Assembly: GCA_016185875.1 (NCBI GenBank)
Contig: JACPMS010000019.1
Location: 1 to 10,083, forward strand
From: Candidatus Woesearchaeota archaeon
GTDB lineage: Archaea > Nanobdellota > Nanobdellia > Woesearchaeales > GW2011-AR4
Length of the DNA stretch: 10,083 bases
Direction: 5' to 3'
Shown here one piece after another: positions 5,726 through 10,083 of this stretch. Position numbers and translations under genes: made by a program. Numbering within the stretch: position 1 is the first letter of the stretch; each line of letters starts with the position of its first letter. Below the pieces are notes generated by a model, which was not told where the DNA came from, made no database searches, and saw only the letters and a list, made by a program, of their open reading frames with translations.

Positions 5726-6380
5726 ATTCTATTCCTTTCCAAAAGCACGCTAATGCATCCTTGCATTTTCCACAAGCATTCATTACCGGGGCATTATATT
5801 TCATAACACAGGGAACTTCATTATTATATCCCCTGACTTTTGTATCCTCATGATGTGTATTCAGGCCCAGCATGTGAAGCACCTCATGCTTGGCTCTGCG
5901 CCTTAAAAAGTTACAAGGGTATTTTTTGAATGCATCAAAGGAAAAAATTGTAATGCCTTCAGAAACATAAGTCAATGCTTCCCCATCTTTGATTACTGCA
6001 GATGGCGATTTAATTGGATTGTTGAAAATAAAAACATTCGCTTGCTCTTTATGATTTTTTTTCCTTTTTTCAATGGCCATCTTTAATAATTTCTTGCTGT
6101 TTATTTTTTCATCCGTTAAATTTAGGATATCTTTGACGCTATTGCCATCTCCAAATGTAACTTTAAAATGAAGTCTTGCTGATTTTATAGCGTCTTCCAT
6201 TCCAAATTTCATACACTTGACGTCCTCTTTTTTCAAATTGCTGAAATTAAAAATGCAAATTTCTTTTTTGTTTACCCATTTTCTGAAATGCCTGTTTTTG
6301 ATGTATGAACTATGAGTATTAAAGCAATAATTTTTCCATTCCTTAATGGAATTAAAGCTGGTTATCAATCGTGCGCACAT
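5694..6380 (-). CDS. Divergent archaemetzincin-like zinc metallopeptidase
   Basis: A 228-residue, apparently cytosolic protein with a metzincin-type zinc motif: H165-E166-V-L-H169-M-L-G172-L-N-T-H176-H177. Classical archaemetzincins have HExxHxxGxxHC, with the third His at +10; here +10 is Thr and His occurs at +11 and +12. The C-terminal part keeps C191-V-M193 (the family CxM, with the Met-turn Met) and then C203-x2-C206 and C212, so four Cys remain for a structural zinc site although their spacing differs. Residues 1-38 look like an extension before the domain; no better start codon lies between. The gene overlaps the pyrD end by 16 nt and the pyrK start by 32 nt, so it is translated within the pyrimidine operon. 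Substrate unknown; the peptidase activity is inferred from the motif. Confidence 0.75.
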   Translation of the reverse strand: MCARLITSFNSIKEWKNYCFNTHSSYIKNRHFRKWVNKKEICIFNFSNLKKEDVKCMKFGMEDAIKSARLHFKVTFGDGNSVKDILNLTDEKINSKKLLKMAIEKRKKNHKEQANVFIFNNPIKSPSAVIKDGEALTYVSEGITIFSFDAFKKYPCNFLRRRAKHEVLHMLGLNTHHEDTKVRGYNNEVPCVMKYNAPVMNACGKCKDALACFWKGIEYATKKQFVKN

Positions 6381-7267
6381 CCTCTTATCTCTTTCAAACT
6401 CTTCACTTTATTCTTCCTCATCCATGCTTCCATTTCATCACATACTTTCTTGAAAATACCAATTCCGCGATAATAAATTCCGCTTCCAATCCCTACACAA
6501 GTTGAGCCAGCCATTATCATCTCAAGAGCGTCTTTGCCATATGTAACTCCGCCAGTTCCTATTATCGGTATTTTCACTGTTTCATAGATTTCATAAACGC
6601 ACCTTAAAGCAATCGGCTTGAGCGCAGGCCCTGACAAGCCGCCAATTTTGTTTGCAAGTACCGGCTTGCGGGCATCAACATCAATAGCCATGGCAGTGGC
6701 TGTGTTTATTGCAGTAATTGCATCAGCCCCAGCTTTTTCAGCAGCGTGCGCTATTTCCTTTATGTCATAGACATTCGGGCTAAGCTTAATGCTGACCGGA
6801 ATCCTGCCTGCATTTTTCTTCACAACCTTGGTAACTTCTGCAGTCAACTGAGTGTCTGCATAATATGGCTTGCCATAATCTAAGTGAGGGCATGAAATAT
6901 CAACTTCAATCATTGACGGCTTAAGCGAAGCCATTTTTTTAGCAACAATTCCAAACTGCTTAATCCTGTAGCCGTAAATGCTCCCGATAACCGGCACACT
7001 TAAGTTATCGAGCCTCTGAAATTCTTTAACTGCAGAATCAATTCCCTGCCCAGGCAGTCCAACAGCATTTAGAAAAGCGCCATCATCAGAAAACATTGCT
7101 GGGTTTGCATTCCCAAGCCTTTCTTCATGGCACAAGGATTTAAGAGTGACGGCACCAGCTCCGCTCTTGCCAATCCTGCCAATGCTTTCTTTTGTCACGC
7201 CAAGAATTCCTGAAGCGAGAATTGTGGGGTTTTTTAACTTTATATTGCATAGCTTTGTTTGCAGCAT
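6365..7267 (-). CDS. pyrD: Dihydroorotate dehydrogenase catalytic subunit (class 1B)
   Basis: Oxidises dihydroorotate to orotate with FMN; works with PyrK. The 300 residues form a TIM barrel. Visible are A-S-G (18-20) near the start, N67-A-V-G-L-P-G-Q-G, the active-site loop D123-I-S-C126-P-H128, K161-L-S-P-N (161-165), N188 in I-N-T-A, the G-G-L-S-G-P-A-L-K-P phosphate region (209-218) and G-T-G-G-V (237-241). Cys126 is the class 1 catalytic base position. The family loop is usually N-x-S-C-P-N; here both Asn are replaced (D123, H128), and the Asn of G-L-x-N-x-G is Gly. SCPH is known from dihydropyrimidine dehydrogenases, but the pyr neighbours and PyrK favour PyrD. It follows pyrI by 33 nt and overlaps the protease gene by 16 nt. 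Confidence 0.9.
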   Translation of the reverse strand: MLQTKLCNIKLKNPTILASGILGVTKESIGRIGKSGAGAVTLKSLCHEERLGNANPAMFSDDGAFLNAVGLPGQGIDSAVKEFQRLDNLSVPVIGSIYGYRIKQFGIVAKKMASLKPSMIEVDISCPHLDYGKPYYADTQLTAEVTKVVKKNAGRIPVSIKLSPNVYDIKEIAHAAEKAGADAITAINTATAMAIDVDARKPVLANKIGGLSGPALKPIALRCVYEIYETVKIPIIGTGGVTYGKDALEMIMAGSTCVGIGSGIYYRGIGIFKKVCDEMEAWMRKNKVKSLKEIRGCAHD

Positions 7268-7300
7268 CTTGTTTAATGATAAAAATTAATAATATCTTTA

Positions 7301-7855
7301 TTATATTATTTCGATATCTTCCTTGCCCATGCTTCTCTCGCAGTAGTGGCACTTGATTTTTAGGGGTTCTTTCTTGAAAACGTAAAATTTTGTCGGAATT
7401 TTCTCATTGTTTGTCACGCACACTGGGTTGGAGCACTTCACTACATTGTCTATGATGTCTGGAGTTTTCACCTTTATTTTTTCCTTTACATCATAATTTT
7501 TTATTATGTTTACAGTGGCGTCAGGGGCGACAATTGCTATTTTGTTGACTTCCTCTTGAGTGAGGCTTTTGCCGCCAACTTTCACAATGCCTTTTTTTCC
7601 AATGCTCTTGCTCTGCAGGTTGGTTGCTATTGAAACTATTCCACTGTGGTTTTCAAGATTAAGAATTTCAACAACCTTGAATGTGGCGTCTGTCGGGATA
7701 TGGTCAATGACCGTCCCCTCATCTATAGCACTTATTTTCAGCTCCTTCTTTGCATCCTCTTTGGAAGCGCTTGGAAATGTTTTCCTGCCTCTTATTTTCT
7801 TCCCGCTTTTCCCGGATTTTCTTATTTTTCTGTTTTTTGCCTTTCTTTTTGCCAT
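7301..7855 (-). CDS. pyrI: Aspartate carbamoyltransferase regulatory chain with basic N-terminal extension
   Basis: Regulatory subunit that binds nucleotides (CTP/ATP) and joins PyrB trimers. The allosteric domain begins near residue 38 with I-S-A-I-D-E-G-T-V-I-D51-H52-I-P, the conserved nucleotide-site segment, followed by A-P-D-A-T-V-N-I-I-K-N-Y (110-121). The zinc domain has C141-x4-C146 and C169-x2-C172. Usual length is about 150; here 184, because of about 37 extra N-terminal residues with many Lys and Arg (MAKRKAKNRKIRK and onward). No later in-frame start codon exists in this part, and an in-frame TGA lies just before the ATG, so the extension seems real if the sequence is correct. The gene is 42 nt after the pyrB stop, and its 5' end overlaps an out-of-frame continuation of pyrB. 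Confidence 0.92.
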   Translation of the reverse strand: MAKRKAKNRKIRKSGKSGKKIRGRKTFPSASKEDAKKELKISAIDEGTVIDHIPTDATFKVVEILNLENHSGIVSIATNLQSKSIGKKGIVKVGGKSLTQEEVNKIAIVAPDATVNIIKNYDVKEKIKVKTPDIIDNVVKCSNPVCVTNNEKIPTKFYVFKKEPLKIKCHYCERSMGKEDIEII

Positions 7856-7856
7856 T

Positions 7857-7907
7857 CCATTTCACTTTCCCCAGGATTAAGGCAAGCAACGCCTTCCTTA
7901 CAGGGTT
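7857..7907 (-). pseudogene. Out-of-frame remnant of the PyrB C-terminal helix
   Basis: In the frame one base off from pyrB this stretch reads N-P-V-R-K-A-L-L-A-L-I-L-G-K-V-K-W. Catalytic chains of aspartate carbamoyltransferase end with just such a segment (in E. coli A-R-Q-A-L-L-A-L-V-L). It directly follows the point where pyrB breaks after HPLP. The same frame stays open to a TGA at 7719-7721, inside pyrI. See the pyrB entry. Confidence 0.7.
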
Positions 7908-8701
7908 GGAAGGGGATGCATTATCTTCAAGTCCTTTTTGACATGGTGTAAAAACGACTCGTCAATTCTGTAGACGCCCTTGAATTTCTCGTACTCCAGA
8001 GGATCAGGGAATCTTTCCTTTTGTATTCTGGTCACATAAATTACATCAAGCTCCTTGCTGAATCTTGTCAAATCACTTGTTTTGTAGTACTTTATCTTTT
8101 TTTGGTAAAGCCCGTCAAGATAATTTTCCGGAATCTGAAGCTCGTCAGGCGCTATAAAGTAAAAAGTCGGATTAAAATGCGATAAGGCAATCACAAGCGA
8201 ATGGACTGTCCTGCCGTATTTTAAGTCTCCAACAAAACCTATGTGAAGGCTTTCAAGCCTGCCTTTTGTCCTTTGTATTGTGTACAGGTCAAGCATTGTT
8301 TGGGTTGGATGCTGGTTTGAGCCATCGCCTCCGTTTATAACAGGCACAGAGGCTGCTTCTGCAGCCAGCCTTGCAGAGCCTTCCAATGGGTGCCTCATTG
8401 CAATGACATCAGAGTACTGCTCTGTCATTTTTATCGTGTCCCACAGGGATTCACCTTTCTGCACAGATGTTACGCTTGCTGTTGAGAATCCTATAACTTG
8501 GCCTCCTAGCTGCTCCATGGCTGATGTAAAGCTAAGCCTTGTCCTTGTCGAAGGCTCAAAGAACAAAGTAGCTAGGATTTTTCCCTTGAGCATGTTAGCC
8601 TTTGGCTTATTGTGCATCTGGCTTACAATCTTGAGAATGTGCAAAAGCTCTTCCTTTGAGAAATCGTTGATTGAGATGATGTCCCTGTTTTTGAACTCCA
8701 T
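7898..8701 (-). CDS. pyrB: Aspartate carbamoyltransferase catalytic chain, C-terminally truncated by a deletion/frameshift
   Basis: Condenses carbamoyl phosphate with aspartate, the first committed step. From the ATG at 8701 it has 267 residues; the family has about 300-310. Substrate motifs are present: F-F-E-P-S51-T-R-T-R55, the S-V-Q-K82-G-E-S loop (79-85), R103-H-P, H131-P-T-Q, V-G-D-L-K-Y-G-R-T-V-H-S (157-168) and M-H-P-L-P (261-265). After HPLP only T-L and a stop follow. The expected R-V-D-E segment and the helix leading to the final A-L-L-A-L helix are missing, about 20-25 residues; the final helix is found in another frame at 7857-7907. This may be a real deletion, making the enzyme weak or dead, or an assembly error. 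Start: M36 of the longest ORF, placed by the TATA box at 8729-8736; the ATG at 8806 would add 35 residues unlike PyrB. Confidence 0.85.
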   Translation of the reverse strand: MEFKNRDIISINDFSKEELLHILKIVSQMHNKPKANMLKGKILATLFFEPSTRTRLSFTSAMEQLGGQVIGFSTASVTSVQKGESLWDTIKMTEQYSDVIAMRHPLEGSARLAAEAASVPVINGGDGSNQHPTQTMLDLYTIQRTKGRLESLHIGFVGDLKYGRTVHSLVIALSHFNPTFYFIAPDELQIPENYLDGLYQKKIKYYKTSDLTRFSKELDVIYVTRIQKERFPDPLEYEKFKGVYRIDESFLHHVKKDLKIMHPLPTL

Positions 8702-8728
8702 ATCAAAAAAATTATGGATAATGCGTAG

Positions 8729-8736
8729 TATATAAA
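8729..8736 (-). promoter_or_regulatory. Proximal TATA box of the pyrB operon
   Basis: On the minus strand TTTATATA lies about 31 bp before the pyrB ATG at 8701, giving a very short leader. It forms part of a 13-bp sequence, GTATATAAATATT on the plus strand (8728-8740), repeated exactly at 8827-8839. Confidence 0.6.
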
Positions 8737-8763
8737 TATTATGATTGCAGTATAGTAAAATGG

Positions 8764-8783
8764 TCAGAAATGGCTGTTTCTGA
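8764..8783. promoter_or_regulatory. Inverted repeat upstream of pyrB (candidate operator)
   Basis: TCAGAAA (8764-8770) and TTTCTGA (8777-8783) are perfect 7-bp arms with a 6-bp spacer, between the two copies of the TATA-like repeat. The size fits a dimeric regulator site, and the Lrp/AsnC gene is adjacent. It could also fold as a hairpin in a transcript from the distal promoter. Confidence 0.45.
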
Positions 8784-8826
8784 GAAAAAGCGATATCTAT
8801 AGGCAAATCTCAGGAATGTTATTTTT

Positions 8827-8839
8827 GTATATAAATATT
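8827..8839 (-). promoter_or_regulatory. Distal TATA-like repeat upstream of pyrB
   Basis: An exact 13-bp copy of the sequence at 8728-8740. On the minus strand it provides TTTATATA centred about 26 bp before the ATG at 8806, so it could start a leaderless message for an N-terminally longer PyrB, or simply a longer leader. It lies just after the Lrp stop (8853). Confidence 0.4.
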
Positions 8840-8852
8840 TGCACGTACTTTT

Positions 8853-9302
8853 TCATTTTGTCCATTCGTTTAATATAACTACAGTCTCAGTATCCGCTAT
8901 CGCCTCAATAGGTCTAACATCCTTAATCAAGAAGTTATCCAATTCAGCAACATCCTTGCAAGCTACTTCAATAACAAAATCGGATTTGCCCATTAATCTT
9001 TTTATGTTCAGAACAAGGTGGTGCTTAATAAACCTATTTTCTATTTCTCCGACTTTGCCATATGTTTTTTTTGCCAAATTTTTGTCTACTTTAACAAAAA
9101 TCAATGCTTTAGTACTCCTACCTATTTTTCTCAAGTCTATATCAACGGTATATCTCTCGATTACTACTTCTTTCCTTAGTTTCTTAATTCTGTTTAACAC
9201 TGTAGTTTGTGGGATTAATGTTCTTTTAGCTATCTTATATGTTGATAAACTAGCATCTTGTTTTAGTAATTCTAAGATAGTTTGGTCTTTTTTATCTATC
9301 AT
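8853..9302 (-). CDS. Lrp/AsnC family transcriptional regulator
   Basis: A 149-residue DNA-binding protein. The N-terminal winged HTH starts with M-I-D-K-K-D-Q-T-I-L-E-L-L and has the recognition region T-Y-K-I-A-K-R-T-L-I-P-Q-T-T-V-L-N-R-I-K-K-L (21-42). The C-terminal RAM/ACT-like effector domain runs from about 64 to 140, including G-K-S-D-F-V-I-E-V-A (105-114), typical of Lrp proteins, which bind small ligands such as amino acids. The longest ORF begins at 9320, but the TATA box at 9321-9332 sits about 26 bp before the ATG at 9302, and the family begins just before I-D-x-x-D, so 9302 is chosen. It is upstream of pyrB in the same direction, so it is a good candidate for controlling pyrimidine genes or itself; this is inferred from position. 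Confidence 0.9.
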   Translation of the reverse strand: MIDKKDQTILELLKQDASLSTYKIAKRTLIPQTTVLNRIKKLRKEVVIERYTVDIDLRKIGRSTKALIFVKVDKNLAKKTYGKVGEIENRFIKHHLVLNIKRLMGKSDFVIEVACKDVAELDNFLIKDVRPIEAIADTETVVILNEWTK

Positions 9303-9320
9303 ATGAATTAAACAAGCCAT

Positions 9321-9332
9321 TTTATATATAAA
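9321..9332 (-). promoter_or_regulatory. TATA box of the Lrp/AsnC gene
   Basis: The minus strand reads TTTATATATAAA, centred about 25 bp before the ATG at 9302, predicting a leaderless mRNA and excluding the ATG at 9320 as a start. Confidence 0.65.
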
Positions 9333-9344
9333 TTTTGCTATTTT

Positions 9345-9393
9345 TAAATCAATTGAACATATTTTTTTGACTTAATTATTTATAATTGATTTA
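9345..9393. promoter_or_regulatory. 10-bp inverted repeat in the divergent promoter region
   Basis: TAAATCAATT (9345-9354) and AATTGATTTA (9384-9393) are perfect inverted arms with a 29-nt spacer, lying between the Lrp/AsnC gene and the divergent gene at 9432. The right arm overlaps the plus-strand TATA box. The paired, spaced arms could be autoregulatory Lrp sites. Confidence 0.35.
9379..9386 (+). promoter_or_regulatory. Possible TATA box for the gene at 9432
   Basis: TTTATAAT is centred about 50 bp before the ATG at 9432. Initiation near 9408 would leave a leader of about 24 nt that contains the GAGG ribosome-binding site at 9419-9422. Confidence 0.4.
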
Positions 9394-9431
9394 CTTTTCA
9401 GTTTACTATGTAGCTAGTGAGGCGATTTAAA

Positions 9432-10034
9432 ATGACAGAAGCAAATTTGGAGAAAATGATTCTTGAGGATAGAATAAACACATATAGAGATTTTTGCAAA
9501 TATGGTAAGTTTTTGTACGATACAATTTTTGCTTTTCACGCTGATGTTATTGGATTTTTTGGACATTATAAAGACCAAAAGGCATTTATAGAGATTGGAT
9601 TATCAGGCTTTGTAGGAACAAGAGGGGATTTAGCTGATAGCGAGCTTCAATTTGCAAAAGACTATTTTGCATTACTTACATCAAATACTTTTACAACTTT
9701 ACCCACAACAATGCAGGGATACTTAGAAGAAGGTTTTACCAAAATGGCATATAACTGCATAAGGTCGATGCCATCTGAGATTATGGACACACCATTACCA
9801 GTACATATTAGGGAAATATTGGCCAACAGAACCCAAAGTGCTGCAAATGCAGTAGTTGAGTATGTTAATTTTGCATTGCAAAATATTTCGCAATGGAAAG
9901 GTATTCGCGATGGAAAGTTATCTGGCGCTATTTTTGGAAGAAAAGAGAAGTATACAGTAAACGAAGTTTTGGATGAGTTCAGCAAAATATTTCCAGGAAC
10001 ACAATGGGTACCCTATGATGTACCTCTTATATAA
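9432..10034 (+). CDS. Hypothetical protein of 200 residues
   Basis: I do not recognise this protein. It is soluble-looking, with no signal peptide or clear transmembrane helix. The N-terminal third is aromatic-rich (F-C-K-Y-G-K-F-L-Y-D-T-I-F-A-F-H and F-F-G-H-Y, about residues 21-46), and the middle has G-L-S-G-F-V-G-T-R-G-D-L (56-67). The C-terminus contains a long predicted helix around V-E-Y-V-N-F-A-L-Q-N and a final G-T-Q-W-V-P-Y. No catalytic motif stands out. The start is ATG 9432, served by GAGG nine nucleotides upstream; a GTG at 9417 would add five residues and overlap that site. It is divergent from the Lrp/AsnC gene and may be its target, as such divergent pairs often are. AT-rich codon use resembles the Lrp gene. 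Confidence 0.75.
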   Translation: MTEANLEKMILEDRINTYRDFCKYGKFLYDTIFAFHADVIGFFGHYKDQKAFIEIGLSGFVGTRGDLADSELQFAKDYFALLTSNTFTTLPTTMQGYLEEGFTKMAYNCIRSMPSEIMDTPLPVHIREILANRTQSAANAVVEYVNFALQNISQWKGIRDGKLSGAIFGRKEKYTVNEVLDEFSKIFPGTQWVPYDVPLI

Positions 10035-10059
10035 CAGATTTATGTGGCAAATTTTAATT

Positions 10060-10083
10060 TTAAGCCTGCTCTGCAGCGCATCT
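10060..10083 (-). CDS. Possible C-terminus of a minus-strand gene (partial)
   Basis: From the right edge the minus strand reads R-C-A-A-E-Q-A and then TAA at 10062-10060. The short stretch is richer in GC than the AT-rich sequence next to it, as expected for the end of a gene converging on the 200-residue gene. Only seven codons are visible, so this is a weak call. Confidence 0.25.
   Translation of the reverse strand, partial: RCAAEQA

Noticed and set aside
8280..8735. 151-codon plus-strand reading frame opposite pyrB
   Set aside because: Shadow of strongly recognised pyrB codons; it runs into the pyrB promoter.
8702..8806. N-terminal extension of PyrB from the ATG at 8806
   Set aside because: The extra 35 residues do not resemble PyrB and contain the proximal TATA box; the ATG at 8701 fits family length. 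A second promoter keeps it as a minor possibility only.
8839..9306. 155-codon plus-strand reading frame opposite the Lrp/AsnC gene
   Set aside because: It mirrors a well-recognised regulator; the protein is a low-complexity Ser/Leu/Ile-rich shadow with no motif.
9303..9320. Longer start of the Lrp/AsnC protein at 9320
   Set aside because: It abuts the TATA box at 9321-9332, upstream of the expected transcription start, and the family starts at the 9302 Met.
10035..10083. tRNA gene at the right edge
   Set aside because: No T-loop, anticodon arm or paired acceptor end can be built from the visible bases; a gene end on the minus strand fits slightly better.

Overview
The window looks like a chromosomal segment of an AT-rich archaeon, plausibly a DPANN-type lineage (Woesearchaeota or Pacearchaeota would fit). 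The reasons are an archaeal-style PyrB/PyrI pair, an Lrp/AsnC regulator, an archaemetzincin-like protease, archaeal small winged-helix proteins, and TATA boxes placed about 26 bp before several start codons, which implies leaderless mRNAs. The lineage is inferred from gene content and composition; no marker gene proves it.

Almost all of the de novo UMP pathway after carbamoyl phosphate is here, in two minus-strand blocks. The right block (about 8701 down to 4895) runs pyrB, pyrI, pyrD, an archaemetzincin-like gene, pyrK. The left block (2960 down to 1) runs a 90-residue small protein, pyrC, pyrE, pyrF and the start of a lipoprotein gene cut by the window edge. Several genes overlap or nearly touch, so translational coupling is likely. 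Carbamoyl-phosphate synthetase is not in the window. Together the genes would turn carbamoyl phosphate and aspartate into UMP: PyrBI, then PyrC, PyrD/PyrK, PyrE and PyrF.

Between the blocks lies a plus-strand accessory region. A small winged-helix regulator (3073-3405) is divergent from the 90-residue gene. It is followed by a cassette of about 1.3 kb holding an unlisted 54-codon gene with a perfect GGAGGT ribosome-binding site, then a ClpP/SppA-fold serine protease of the serine dehydrogenase proteinase type. Matching inverted motifs flank this pair in the same order (3416-3518 and 4618-4720), so it may be a mobile or exchangeable module without its own transposase. Two strong hairpins (4795-4837 and 4846-4878) fill the gap between the cassette and the end of pyrK.

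The right end holds an Lrp/AsnC regulator on the minus strand, just upstream of pyrB, a divergent gene for an unrecognised 200-residue protein, and possibly the tail of one more minus-strand gene.

The main oddities are these: pyrB lacks the segment between its HPLP motif and its last helix, with the last helix left in another frame; PyrI has a lysine-rich N-terminal extension of about 37 residues; the protease in the pyr operon has a shifted third zinc histidine; PyrD and PyrF carry variant active-site motifs; and the protease cassette has inverted flanks.
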